Positions 51,997 through 61,026 are shown, numbered from the stretch's first letter. The stretch: DNA of 64,000 bases from Dinoroseobacter sp049800835 (GCF_049800835.1 NZ_JBNAFU010000001.1:992001-1056000), one strand, 5' to 3'. Translations and numbers: made by a program. Notes: generated by a model not told the origin, from the sequence alone.

Positions 51997-52422
51997 TCAG
52001 GCGCCGAGCACGTCGCGCTTGCTGGCCAGAAAGTCCCGGATATCCATTTCGGATTTCTCATCGATCGAGACATAGACGAGGTGCATATTGGTCCGCTCAC
52101 TGACCATGGATCCGGGAAATGGCAGGTAGCTGAGTTCCCGCGACCCGAAGGAGGGCGAGGCCGTGCCGACCTGCCACTCGGTGGTCAATTTCACATCCAC
52201 GAGCTTCTGCGCAGTGGGCCCGGCGGACCCGGGCCGTTCCAGCGGCACACCAGCCAGCCGAAGATAGGCCGTCTTGTCTGCGGCCTGCTGGAACCCGTCG
52301 ATGAACTGCGCGGTCAGAACCTGAAGCTCTGCCGCCGCGTCGGCGCTGTCGATATGAGAATGCAGATGGTCCGCGTGGTCATGGTTGTGGCCGATATGAC
52401 CGTTGACGATGTCATGTGGCAT
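51997..52422 (-). CDS. small protein with a His-rich N-terminus at the end of the guanidine operon
   Basis: Protein of 141 aa. Eight histidines fall within the first 23 residues (MPHDIVNGHIGHNHDHADHL region), a pattern of metal-binding arms such as those of nickel chaperones. The remainder is a compact alpha/beta-looking domain with no motif I recognise. ATG 52422 overlaps the hydrolase gene by 11 bp and has GGAGG upstream. The neighbouring hydrolase belongs to a group that needs Ni2+, and no hypA or hypB homologue is present here. I therefore infer a possible metal-delivery role. Confidence 0.7.
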   Translation of the reverse strand: MPHDIVNGHIGHNHDHADHLHSHIDSADAAAELQVLTAQFIDGFQQAADKTAYLRLAGVPLERPGSAGPTAQKLVDVKLTTEWQVGTASPSFGSRELSYLPFPGSMVSERTNMHLVYVSIDEKSEMDIRDFLASKRDVLGA

Positions 52423-53656
52423 TGGACCAGCGCCTCCCTTCAAAATCGCCATGCGGGATGCTGACGGGCTTGTCGATATGGGCCTTGTGCTTGCCAAGGG
52501 TGCCCGCGCTGACCATAGAGCCGAGCACATCCACGATCACGCGGGTGCCCATCAGCGCCGTGATGTCAGAGGTATCGTAGGGCGGGCTGACCTCTACCAG
52601 TTCCATCCCACAGATGCCCTCGGCGGCGACCTTGGAGGCGAGCGCCAAAGCCTCGCGCGGCAGGAATCCCCCCGGCTCCGGCCAGCCGGTACCAGGCACG
52701 AAGCCACAATCAATGCTGTCGATGTCGAAGGACATATAGACCATATCGACGCCGTCCCACGCCATCTCCAGCGCCATTTCTGCGGTCTTGTCGATGCCCA
52801 TCTGCTCCATGTCCGACATGGTGATGATGTTCGTCTCACGTTCGCGCGCGACCTTCACCGCCTCCCGCGGGACCTGCCAGCCGCCGATCCCGACCTGCAC
52901 GAGGTTCCTGGCCGGCACGTTGGGCAAGTTGGTCGAATGGAACCACGGCGTCGTGTGCATCCGTTCATCAAGGTCCTTTTCCTGAATGTCGGCGTGGCGA
53001 TCGAAATGCACGATGCCGATTTTCTTGGACGTACACTCGGCAATCCCGCGCACGCAGGGAAAGCCGATGGAATGGTCGCCTCCGATCATGATCGGCAGGC
53101 TGCCGGAGCTGAACACATGGCTTACGGCCCGGCTGATCTGATCAAAGCTCTTTTCCAGATTGGCCGGGATGGTGAAAACATCGCCCGCATCGCAGAGCGT
53201 CATCTGCTCGCGCAGATCGACGCCCAACTCGTAGTTGTAAGGCGTGTAGAGCGCGGAGATTTTGCGCACGCCTTGCGGCCCGAACCGTGTCCCTGGGCGA
53301 TAGGTCGTCCCACCGTCAAACGGAATACCCAGGACGGTGGCATCGTAGTGCCCGACCTCCAAGACATCCTCGGTATAGGGGGCCTTCAGAAAAGTGTTGA
53401 TCCCTGCATAATGCGGCAACTCCCCCCGCGCGAAGGTCGGGATCGACTTGTCCTCGATCGTGTCCGCACCGGTCAGACCCATCCGCAAGGCCCAACGGCG
53501 CTCTTCGTCCCAGCGACCTTCGGGGATTTCCCCCTCTTTCTGCATCGCCTTCCAGCCAAGAAGCTTGGTCAGGTCGGGGTGGTGATGGCGCCGGTCATCG
53601 TGCCGCTGGTCGCTCGGATGATGGGAGCGCGTACGCTCCCCGCGAAATGGATGCAT
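52412..53656 (-). CDS. gdmH: ureohydrolase-family guanidine hydrolase (GdmH-like)
   Basis: Protein of 414 aa. The arginase/agmatinase metal ligands are present: His195 in IGGDHSIGF, Asp219/His221/Asp223 in VHFDRHADIQ, and Asp311/Asp313 in SFDIDSIDCGF. Arg220 replaces the usual Ala of DAHxD, and DLDERMHTTPWFH follows, features I associate with Ni-dependent guanidine hydrolases rather than agmatinases. The N-terminus is His-rich. Upstream in the same operon are a guanidine-I riboswitch and an ABC importer, which strongly supports guanidine (to urea and ammonium) as substrate. Generic agmatinase is the alternative. Confidence 0.85.
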   Translation of the reverse strand: MHPFRGERTRSHHPSDQRHDDRRHHHPDLTKLLGWKAMQKEGEIPEGRWDEERRWALRMGLTGADTIEDKSIPTFARGELPHYAGINTFLKAPYTEDVLEVGHYDATVLGIPFDGGTTYRPGTRFGPQGVRKISALYTPYNYELGVDLREQMTLCDAGDVFTIPANLEKSFDQISRAVSHVFSSGSLPIMIGGDHSIGFPCVRGIAECTSKKIGIVHFDRHADIQEKDLDERMHTTPWFHSTNLPNVPARNLVQVGIGGWQVPREAVKVARERETNIITMSDMEQMGIDKTAEMALEMAWDGVDMVYMSFDIDSIDCGFVPGTGWPEPGGFLPREALALASKVAAEGICGMELVEVSPPYDTSDITALMGTRVIVDVLGSMVSAGTLGKHKAHIDKPVSIPHGDFEGRRWSNAT

Positions 53657-53679
53657 GAGGGGTCCTCCGTCCTCGGATA

Positions 53680-54489
53680 TCAGGATGTTGTCGCCGCCGG
53701 GGCGGCGTCGGATGTTGCTTGCGCGGCCCCGCTCAGTCCGGGGGCTTGCGCGATCTGTTGAAACGGGATGCCGCCATCGCGGGCATCGAAATCGTAGGTG
53801 ATCGTGGCCCCATAGGCTTCGGGGTCGTGCGGGTCCCAACGGGGCTTGTCGAACACCCAGACCCGGTCGCCGAGCTTGAACCCCTCTTCAAGATCATGGG
53901 TGACCATGAACACGGTCATGTTGGTCTCGGCCCGCAATTCCATCAGGAACGCGTGCATCTGCAAACGCGTGCCGGGATCGAGCGCGCCGAATGGCTCATC
54001 CAGCAACAGAATACGCGGGCGCGCGGCCAGCGCCTGTCCGATTGCCAGACGTTGCTGCATCCCACCGGACAGCGTCGCGGGATACTGATGTCCGACATGG
54101 GACAGCCCGATCCGGTCCAACGCAGCGTCGGCCCGCTCGGCGGCAGCCCGCTTGGCGCCCGGGCTGAATATACCAAATACATTCGCACTCAGGCCTTCGG
54201 CTGCCATGATATTTTGCCGCACGGTCATATGCGGAAACACGGAGTAGCGTTGAAACACGATGCCGCGTGTCGGACACGGCTCTCCCTTGAGGGGCTCGTT
54301 ATCCACGAAGATATCGCCACGCGTCGGCCGTTCCTGGTCCAGAAGGAGTCGCAGGAACGTTGACTTGCCGCAGCCCGACGCACCGACGATGGAGATGAAC
54401 TCCCCTTCTCCGGCGGTAATGTTGACACGCTCCAGAATGGGCCGCTGCCCATAGCTCTGAAACAGGTTTTCCACGCGGACGAAGCTCAT
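53680..54489 (-). CDS. ABC transporter ATPase of the guanidine operon (SsuB/TauB-like)
   Basis: Protein of 269 aa. Walker A is GASGCGKSTFLR, signature LSGGMQQRLAIGQAL, Walker B ILLLDEPFGALDPGTR and switch VTHDLEEGF. The C-terminal extension is Ala-rich. ATG 54489 overlaps the permease stop by 4 bp (ATGA). The same frame stays open up to 55311, but that part is only the shadow of the permease gene. It energises the importer encoded with it. Confidence 0.92.
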   Translation of the reverse strand: MSFVRVENLFQSYGQRPILERVNITAGEGEFISIVGASGCGKSTFLRLLLDQERPTRGDIFVDNEPLKGEPCPTRGIVFQRYSVFPHMTVRQNIMAAEGLSANVFGIFSPGAKRAAAERADAALDRIGLSHVGHQYPATLSGGMQQRLAIGQALAARPRILLLDEPFGALDPGTRLQMHAFLMELRAETNMTVFMVTHDLEEGFKLGDRVWVFDKPRWDPHDPEAYGATITYDFDARDGGIPFQQIAQAPGLSGAAQATSDAAPAATTS

Positions 54490-55298
54490 AGCGATGCCTC
54501 CGTCCACGGGTACAGCTTGCGCGACAGCACTTTCAGCGCATAGTCGATGGCAAAGGCTAGGAACGTGATCCAGAGAACGTAGACGAGGATCACGTCCATC
54601 GCCAGAAAACGCCGCACAAGAAAGATGCGGTAGCCCAGCCCATCCTCTGACGCGATGGCCTCTGCCGCGATCAGGAACAGCCATGCCGGCCCGAGCGACA
54701 GGCGTACGGCGTGGATCAGGCGCGGCATGATCTGCGGCAACGCAACGCGCAAACCGATGGCCAGCGACGAGGCCCCCAGCGTTTGTGCCTTGATGATCTG
54801 TTCTGACGGCAACTCCAGCGTGCGCGCCGACAGGTCCCGGATCAGAAAGGGCGTGATGCCGATGACGATCAGGGCGACCTTGCTGACCTCCCCCAGCCCG
54901 AAGACGATGAACAGGATCGGCAGGATCGCGAGCGGCGGCACCATCGATACGACCGCCACGAAACCCGCCAGAGTTGACCGCATATATGGCAGAAGCCCGA
55001 TCGCAAGCCCCGCGATCAGCCCGATCAGCGCTGCAATCCCGACCCCAAGTCCGAGCCGCGTCAGGCTGGACCAGGTATCTTTCCAGAACAGGATCTCGCC
55101 CGTCCGGCGACTGCCTTCGGTCGTCAATCGCGCAGCCGTGTCTGCAAGCGTCGACAGGGCAGGCAGCAGCTTGTCCTGCGGGTTGACCGCGAGACGCGCG
55201 TCCGATCCGAGTTTGTAAGCCAGCAACACGAGGATGAACGGCACCAGAAGCAGGAAAAGAGACAGCACCCGCCCCGGCTTTCGATTGATCAGTCGCAT
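54486..55298 (-). CDS. ABC transporter permease of the guanidine operon (SsuC/TauC-like)
   Basis: Protein of 270 aa with about six membrane helices. The nitrate/sulfonate/taurine-type coupling loop appears as QTLGASSLAIGLRVALPQIM. It lies between the binding-protein and ATPase genes. Given the riboswitch and hydrolase of the same operon, the importer probably brings in guanidinium. Confidence 0.9.
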   Translation of the reverse strand: MRLINRKPGRVLSLFLLLVPFILVLLAYKLGSDARLAVNPQDKLLPALSTLADTAARLTTEGSRRTGEILFWKDTWSSLTRLGLGVGIAALIGLIAGLAIGLLPYMRSTLAGFVAVVSMVPPLAILPILFIVFGLGEVSKVALIVIGITPFLIRDLSARTLELPSEQIIKAQTLGASSLAIGLRVALPQIMPRLIHAVRLSLGPAWLFLIAAEAIASEDGLGYRIFLVRRFLAMDVILVYVLWITFLAFAIDYALKVLSRKLYPWTEASL

Positions 55299-55364
55299 GG
55301 CACCCCCTCAAGGCTGGGCCGCCGGATCAGGGAGGGTGACCCGGCGACCTGCCTCTCCCCTCGC

Positions 55365-56420
55365 TCAAAGGGCGCCGTCTGCGGCCATCTGCATGTATGT
55401 CGTGTCAAACCGGAACTGGACGTTGTTCGCGTCCCCGGTGGTGGACCCGTCCGGATACTCCACACCGACAAAATCAGCGCTGGGGGCGCCCTCGCCCAGG
55501 ATGCCCTTGTCAAACAGGAACTCGGCGACATTGGTCATTGTCGTTGGCAACTCGGGGGACTGTGTGAAGGCAACCGCATCAGCGGGCGCATAGAACATTT
55601 CGGTCGACGCGAGTTGCGCCTGGTACCCCGCCAAGTCCGTTCCGGACGCTTCCGCCATCGCCGTCAACGCGGCTTCGTCACCAGATGCCATCAGGCCCAT
55701 GACCTCGTACCATGCTCCAACCAGGGCCTTGCCGAAATCGGGGTTGGCCTCCAGCGTGTCGGTGTTCACGACCATGAGGTCGATGATCTCGCCGGGGATA
55801 TCCGAGCTGTCGAAGAGCTTGTTGGCGCCCGGTTCCTCGAGGATTGCAGACACCAGCGGATTCCATGTCACCACCGCTTCGACATCATCTGTGGCGAACG
55901 CGGCAATCATGTCCGCGTCGGACGTGTTGATCACACCGTCGAGGTCGGCTTCGGACAATCCGACGCTGTCCAGCCCCCGGGCCAGCAGGTAATGGCTGAC
56001 CGACAGTTCCACGAGGTTGACAGGCTTGCCCGCAAGGTCGGCCAAGGTGCCGTCGCCCTTCAGGATGACCGCGTCATTGCCGTTCGAGTAGTCTCCCACG
56101 ATCAACGCGGTCGTGTCGACCCCACCGCCTGACGGGATCGAAAGCGTATCCATGTTGGTGGCCGAGACTCCGTCAAACGCACCAGCAGTGTACTGGTTTA
56201 TCGACTCGATGTAGTCGTTGATCTGTACGATCTCGACGTCGATGCCGTACTTGTCGGCCCATTTGTCCATGATACCGCTGTCTTCGAGGTACCCCCAAGG
56301 CATCCAGCCGACATAGATGGACCAGGCAACGCGGAATTCGGTTTTCTCTTGTGCCGCGGCTGGCAGGCTCAGCGCCCCTGCCAGCACGGCTGCGGTCAGG
56401 ATAGTTGGTGTTCTCAGCAT
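55365..56420 (-). CDS. ABC transporter substrate-binding protein of the guanidine operon (NMT1/SsuA-like)
   Basis: Protein of 351 aa. A signal peptide (about 1-22, LSLPAAAQEK) precedes an NMT1/SsuA-like fold (FRVAWSIYVGWMPWGYLEDS and YTAGAFDGVSATNMD). Numerous acidic and aromatic residues would suit a cationic ligand. ATG 56420 follows AGAGGGAG. An upstream frame to 56633 overlaps the riboswitch and is not coding. Its message begins with the guanidine-I aptamer. Confidence 0.92.
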   Translation of the reverse strand: MLRTPTILTAAVLAGALSLPAAAQEKTEFRVAWSIYVGWMPWGYLEDSGIMDKWADKYGIDVEIVQINDYIESINQYTAGAFDGVSATNMDTLSIPSGGGVDTTALIVGDYSNGNDAVILKGDGTLADLAGKPVNLVELSVSHYLLARGLDSVGLSEADLDGVINTSDADMIAAFATDDVEAVVTWNPLVSAILEEPGANKLFDSSDIPGEIIDLMVVNTDTLEANPDFGKALVGAWYEVMGLMASGDEAALTAMAEASGTDLAGYQAQLASTEMFYAPADAVAFTQSPELPTTMTNVAEFLFDKGILGEGAPSADFVGVEYPDGSTTGDANNVQFRFDTTYMQMAADGAL

Positions 56421-56436
56421 CGTCACGCTCCCTCTG

Positions 56437-56474
56437 GTTCTGCCATGGGTACTGAAGCTGTCCGCTGGCAGAAC
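56437..56474 (-). promoter_or_regulatory. expression-platform hairpin next to the ribosome site
   Basis: GTTCTGCCA and TGGCAGAAC (56437-56445 and 56466-56474) form a perfect 9-bp stem with a 20-nt loop. The stem ends next to the AGAGGGAG ribosome site of the binding-protein gene. A second inverted repeat, GTCCGC/GCGGAC (56460-56465 and 56486-56491), encloses one arm of the first. The two helices are therefore competing or interlocked partners between the aptamer and the start codon. Confidence 0.55.
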
Positions 56475-56506
56475 AAGGTAAGAGCGCGGACGAACCGACG
56501 CAGTAA

Positions 56507-56604
56507 CCTCCCGGGATTTTGGCCCGCCGTGTACCCTGAGCGGAGTTTGCCGCGCGGGCGGCACTTCTCGGACCAGACCCGCACATTGCGGCGGAACCCT
56601 AAGT
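56507..56604 (-). ncRNA. guanidine-I (ykkC) riboswitch aptamer
   Basis: Read on the minus strand, conserved aptamer blocks appear in the right order and spacing: TTAGGGTTCCG, a variable stem, TCTGGTCCGAGAAG, a second variable stem, ACACGGC, then AAAATCCCGGGAGG. These are the core elements of the ykkC subtype-1 class, which binds guanidinium and turns genes on. It lies about 87 nt upstream of the start of the binding-protein gene. The downstream genes (importer plus GdmH-like hydrolase) are typical targets. Confidence 0.93.
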
Positions 56605-56617
56605 GCCCTGCATGACC

Positions 56618-56647
56618 TGCATAGGCATTGCACCCGGCACAGACCAA
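56618..56647 (-). promoter_or_regulatory. putative promoter of the guanidine operon
   Basis: On the minus strand, TTGGTC (-35-like, 56642-56647) and TATGCA (-10-like, 56618-56623) are 18 bp apart. Transcription would begin a few bases before the aptamer. Both boxes deviate from consensus, as is common in GC-rich alphaproteobacteria. Confidence 0.4.
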
Positions 56648-56717
56648 GTGCGCGGCCCGATCACTGGATACGCAGGCAGAAAAGCGATGAATTTACAGGC
56701 GAAAACACTCTGAACGT

Positions 56718-56924
56718 CTAGGAATTAAGCGCTGAGTCAGCCTTGAGCCGATCCATCAGGTCTGCCTTCAAGACGCAGATGGTGGCAAAAGCGAGTCCAC
56801 CGATCAGCGACAACACGCCAAACAGAATGAATGCGCCAAAGGCCAGCAACAGCCCCCCGCCCGCATTCAGGGCTGCAACAGCTGCGGTGAGTCCGAGATA
56901 AAGACCGATCAAAACGTAAGACAT
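56718..56924 (-). CDS. small two-helix membrane protein of unknown function
   Basis: Protein of 68 aa with two hydrophobic helices (about 4-24 and 28-52) and a short charged tail ending KADLMDRLKADSALNS. I chose ATG 56924, with CGGAG 8 bp upstream. GTG 56939 is an alternative. It is unlikely to belong to the guanidine transcript because it lies upstream of the riboswitch promoter. Family not recognised. Confidence 0.6.
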   Translation of the reverse strand: MSYVLIGLYLGLTAAVAALNAGGGLLLAFGAFILFGVLSLIGGLAFATICVLKADLMDRLKADSALNS

Positions 56925-57013
56925 GAAAAGGCTCCGCACCGAATTGTCATGGTGCAGAGCCTAGAGAACGGGTCTTGAAGCCCCGTTAAGATTTCCGTTC
57001 AAGTTTTAGCGGA

Positions 57014-58912
57014 TCAACCGCGCCACTCCCAGGGTCGGGTGAAACTGCCCAAGACACCCGAAACGGCCTCGTCTGTGGCATCGCCGGTCTTGACAAGACG
57101 CGCGACCAACCCGCGTTTCTTGTCTTCGGTGACTTCCGCCACGACCGCTGCGACCCCGGCCTTGTCCAGCGCCTCGTTATAGGTGCGGGTGATCGCCGAT
57201 TTGCGCAGGTCAGGCTTGAAGACCTTTCCGACAGCGGTTTTCGGCAGTTCGTCGAGGATCTCCACGTGTTTCGGGATCGCGGCCTTCTCGTGGATCGAGT
57301 CCTTCGCAAACTCCATCAATGCCTCGGGTGTGGTCGACTTTCCGGCGACAAGCTCCACAAACACCGCCGGCAACTCACCTGCGTAGCTGTCGGGCTGTCC
57401 AATTGCCCCGACCATCGCAACAGCAGGGTGGCCCATCATCGCTTCTTCGATAATGGCAGGATCAATATTGTGGCCGGAGCGGATGATCAGGTCTTTCGCG
57501 CGCCCGGTGATCCACAGATACCCCTCGTCGTCGATCCGACCCAGATCGCCGGTGCGCAGATAGATATCGTCGGCAAAAAGATCGAGGTTCTTGTCACTCT
57601 CGGTGTAGGTCGAGCCGGCGAAGACACCCGGGTTGGCGATACAGATTTCGCCGACCTCATCCAGGCCGCACTCCCTGTCGATCTTGCCGGTCTCGTCGCA
57701 GTGCAGGATGCGCACTTCCGTATGCGGGAGCGGGATACCAACCGAGCCGACCTTCTGCTTTCCGTCCATCGGGTTGCACGACACCAGGCAGGTCGCTTCG
57801 GTCAGGCCATACCCCTCAGCGATGCTGACCCCGGTCGCCTCCTTGAAGCGATTGTAGAGTTCCAGCGGCAATGGGGCCGACCCGGAAATCGCGATCCGCA
57901 GACTGGAAACGTCCGCATCCACCGGGCGCTGCATCAACGCGGCCAGCGCCGTCGGCACTGTAATCATGAAGGTGACGTTCCACCGCTCGATCAGTTTCCA
58001 GAAATTGTCGAAGACACCATCGCCCCGGTACCCTTGCGGCGTGGGGAACACCACGTGGCTGCCTGCCCCAATGACAGACATAAGAACCGGGTAGCATGCG
58101 AACACGTGAAACAGTGGCAGGGGGCAGATCAGCGTATCCTCGGGGCTGAATATCAACTCGGCACCCAGCCAGCCGTTGTAGATCATGCCCGAATACTTGT
58201 GCTGCGCGACCTTGGGCATGCCGGTGGTCCCGCCAGTGTGGAAATAGCCTGCCACGCGGTCCTCGAAACTGTCGGGGAAATCGAGGCCATCGCTGCGTTG
58301 CTTCGCCACCTCGGCGTTGAAATCGAGCACGGTCGCCTTGTGCGATACAGGGTTCTTCGGCCGCAGCAGACCGGCAATCCAGCTTTTGGGAGGGCTGAGA
58401 TACCGCAGCAGGTCCACCTCTAGGACATGGGTCACCCCGGGCGCCATCGCAACAGCCTCCGCCGCCTTCTGCGCCACATCGGTTTTCAGAAAGCTCTTGA
58501 GTGTCACAAGAACCTTCGCCCCGGTTTCGTTCAGGATGGATGCGATCTGCTCGGGTTCCAACAGCGGGTTGATCGGGTTGACGATCCCTGCCGTTGCACC
58601 GCCCAACAACGCCCAGACAGTCTCGGACGCATTTGGCAGCATGTAGGCCACGACATCGTTCTCACCGACGCCTAGACTGCGAAACAGGTTTGCCGCCTGC
58701 GTGGCCTTCCCGTGCAAGTCTTCCCATGTCAGGGTTTCGCCCGCGTCCCGGGGGTCGGATGTCAGCGTGAACGTGACGGCCTTGCGTGCCCCGTACTGGG
58801 ATTTTGCCTTGGTCAGGTATTCATATAGTGTGACCGCAGGTTGAACCTCTGCCCAAGGATGGCTCTGTTCGATATCGCTCTTGTCCTGCAACGTTCCTAT
58901 GGAAATTGACAT
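57014..58912 (-). CDS. AMP-dependent acyl-CoA synthetase/ligase
   Basis: Protein of 632 aa of the ANL superfamily. The P-loop-like motif is YFHTGGTTGMPKVAQHK, A5 is AEGYGLTEATCLVS, A7 is YLRTGDLGRIDDEGYLWITG and A10 is LPKTAVGKVFKPDLRKS, with its catalytic lysine. The N-terminus is longer than in many fatty-acyl ligases. ATG 58912 follows GGGGAGGG. It activates a carboxylic acid as acyl-AMP and then acyl-CoA. Chain length cannot be told from the sequence alone. Confidence 0.9.
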   Translation of the reverse strand: MSISIGTLQDKSDIEQSHPWAEVQPAVTLYEYLTKAKSQYGARKAVTFTLTSDPRDAGETLTWEDLHGKATQAANLFRSLGVGENDVVAYMLPNASETVWALLGGATAGIVNPINPLLEPEQIASILNETGAKVLVTLKSFLKTDVAQKAAEAVAMAPGVTHVLEVDLLRYLSPPKSWIAGLLRPKNPVSHKATVLDFNAEVAKQRSDGLDFPDSFEDRVAGYFHTGGTTGMPKVAQHKYSGMIYNGWLGAELIFSPEDTLICPLPLFHVFACYPVLMSVIGAGSHVVFPTPQGYRGDGVFDNFWKLIERWNVTFMITVPTALAALMQRPVDADVSSLRIAISGSAPLPLELYNRFKEATGVSIAEGYGLTEATCLVSCNPMDGKQKVGSVGIPLPHTEVRILHCDETGKIDRECGLDEVGEICIANPGVFAGSTYTESDKNLDLFADDIYLRTGDLGRIDDEGYLWITGRAKDLIIRSGHNIDPAIIEEAMMGHPAVAMVGAIGQPDSYAGELPAVFVELVAGKSTTPEALMEFAKDSIHEKAAIPKHVEILDELPKTAVGKVFKPDLRKSAITRTYNEALDKAGVAAVVAEVTEDKKRGLVARLVKTGDATDEAVSGVLGSFTRPWEWRG

Positions 58913-59154
58913 GCACGCCCTCCCCTGGTGATGTCCGGTGCGGCTTTTCGCGTTTCATTTTTAAGACCGCCCGCAACTAAGATAGGTGTTTCCCCGAGCC
59001 GCACAAGCAGCGGCGCGTCGGGGGCTATGTCACGAGGCGTGGCATGACCAGCGAAACGCTGCGTCATTCCTGCGAACGGCCTGGGTGGGCCCGTCAGCAG
59101 GGCAGATGGACATCGCGGCAACCACAGCCCCACAACCGCGAAAAGGCCAAGGGG

Positions 59155-60954
59155 TTATTCGGCAGCCAGTCCAGCTGTGAATTGCAGGCGCGCCAGTCGC
59201 GCATAGAGGCCACCTTCCGCCACCAGCGCATCATGGGTGCCTTCGGCGACGATCTGACCGTCGTCGAACACAAGGATCCGATCCGCCTTCTTCACCGTCG
59301 CCAACCGGTGCGCGACTATCAGCGTTGTGCGGTCTGCCGACAGCGCTTCCACGGCTTTCTGGACAGCCTGCTCACTTTCGGCGTCCAGCGCAGAGGTCGC
59401 CTCGTCAAGGAGCAGCACAGGCGCGTCGCGCAAGATCGCCCGGGCAAGGGCAATGCGCTGCTTCTGGCCGCCTGACAGCATCACGCCGCGCTCGCCCACA
59501 TAGGTGTTGTAGCCATCCGGCAGCCGGCTCAGGAAGTCGTCGGCCGCGGCTGCCTTGGCCGCCTCCACCACTTCGGCATCCGTCGCATCGGGACGACCAA
59601 ACCGGATGTTGTCCATGGCAGAGGCTGCGAAGATTACCGCGTCTTGCGGGACGAATGCGATCTGGCGGCGGAAGTCATCGCGCCGGAGGTCACGCAGATC
59701 GTGCCCGTCGAAACGTATCGATCCGCTGACAGGATCGAAGAAGCGCAACAAGAGTTGCAGAATGGTGGACTTACCCGCGCCGGAAGGACCGACAAGCGCC
59801 ACGGTTTCGCCCGGCTTTATATCGATCGAGACATCGCGCAGAACCGAGACCTCGGGGCGGGCTGGATAGATGAACCCGACATTGTCGAACTCGATATGCC
59901 CAACACAGTCGGGCGGCAGAGCGATGGCAGCTGCCGGATCCTCGACATCGTCTTTCTGTGTCAGCAATTCGACGAGGCGTTCGGTAGCGCCGGCCGCGCG
60001 CTGCAACTCTCCCCAGATCTCAGAAAGCGCTGCAACGGCTCCCGCGACCATGACCGCGTAGATCACGAATTGCACAAGGGCCCCGGGTGTCATCAACTCA
60101 TCCCGGACATTCCACGCACCGACCCACAAAACCCCGACGATGCCGGTAAAGATCAGGAAAATGACGATCACTGTCATCAGTGCGCGCACGCGAACGCGGC
60201 GCTTGGCACTGTCGAACGATTTCTCTGTCACATCCCCGAACTCGATGCGGCTTTCGGCCTCATGGGTGAACGCCTGCACCGTCTGGACGGAGGTCAGCGC
60301 CTCGGACGCATTGCCGGAGCTTGCTGCGATCCAGTCTTGGTTTTCTCGGCTCAGAACGCGCAGTTTGCGCCCCAGCACGATAATCGGGATCAGTACTGCG
60401 GGCACCAGCAACAGAACAAGTCCGGTCAGCTTGGCCGAGGTCAGGAGCATCAAGGCCAGGCCCCCGATCAGCAACAGCGCGTTGCGGAGCGCGATGGAGA
60501 CGGACGAGCCGATCACGGACAGGATCAGTGTCGTGTCCGTGGTCAGGCGGCTCAGCACCTCGCCGGTCATGATTTTTTCGAAGAAAGACGGGCTCATGCC
60601 CAGCGTCCGGTTGAAGACCGCCTTGCGGATATCCGCGACCACACGCTCTCCCAGAATGGTCACGAGATAGTACCGAAGGCCGGTTCCGATCGCGAGAAGA
60701 GCCGCAATCAGGATCGCGCCCGAGAAGTATTGGTCGAGCAGTGCCGTATCCCGCGCGTCGAACCCGTCCACGACGCGGCGTACTGCCATTGGCAGCATCA
60801 GCGACAAGCAGGCGGTTGCAACAAGGGCCACAAGGGCCGCCACGATCAGTGCCTTGTAAGGCGCAATGAACGGGAAAAGCGTCTTGAGCGCGCCGATGTT
60901 CTTGGACTTTGCGCGGTCCTGATCCGAACTGGCGGTCGCAGGCTTTCGGGCCAT
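59155..60954 (-). CDS. ABC exporter with fused membrane and ATPase domains (MsbA-like)
   Basis: Protein of 599 aa. Six membrane helices in the first 320 residues (TM1 about 36-58) precede an ATPase domain: Walker A GPSGAGKSTILQLLL, signature LSGGQKQRIALARAI, Walker B VLLLDEATSALDAESE and switch VAHRLATV. This is the half-size type IV exporter layout of MsbA and LmrA relatives, active as a homodimer in the inner membrane. I chose ATG 60954. The longer frame runs into the tRNA. Substrate may be lipid or drug-like. Confidence 0.9.
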   Translation of the reverse strand: MARKPATASSDQDRAKSKNIGALKTLFPFIAPYKALIVAALVALVATACLSLMLPMAVRRVVDGFDARDTALLDQYFSGAILIAALLAIGTGLRYYLVTILGERVVADIRKAVFNRTLGMSPSFFEKIMTGEVLSRLTTDTTLILSVIGSSVSIALRNALLLIGGLALMLLTSAKLTGLVLLLVPAVLIPIIVLGRKLRVLSRENQDWIAASSGNASEALTSVQTVQAFTHEAESRIEFGDVTEKSFDSAKRRVRVRALMTVIVIFLIFTGIVGVLWVGAWNVRDELMTPGALVQFVIYAVMVAGAVAALSEIWGELQRAAGATERLVELLTQKDDVEDPAAAIALPPDCVGHIEFDNVGFIYPARPEVSVLRDVSIDIKPGETVALVGPSGAGKSTILQLLLRFFDPVSGSIRFDGHDLRDLRRDDFRRQIAFVPQDAVIFAASAMDNIRFGRPDATDAEVVEAAKAAAADDFLSRLPDGYNTYVGERGVMLSGGQKQRIALARAILRDAPVLLLDEATSALDAESEQAVQKAVEALSADRTTLIVAHRLATVKKADRILVFDDGQIVAEGTHDALVAEGGLYARLARLQFTAGLAAE

Positions 60955-61026
60955 AGGCGGCGGGCTCTCACTCAGACATCGGAGGGATGCGCGGCCCACC
61001 CCGGTACGCGGCCCCTCAGAAAATTT

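Noticed and set aside
53680..55311. A 543-residue open frame that could be read as a fusion protein ending in an ABC ATPase
   Set aside because: Only the part from 54489 encodes the ATPase. The rest is the out-of-frame shadow of the permease gene, which has clear membrane helices in its own frame and an ATGA junction.
56421..56633. N-terminal extension of the guanidine-operon binding protein to 56633
   Set aside because: The extension overlaps the riboswitch aptamer and precedes the signal peptide. ATG 56420 has its own ribosome site.
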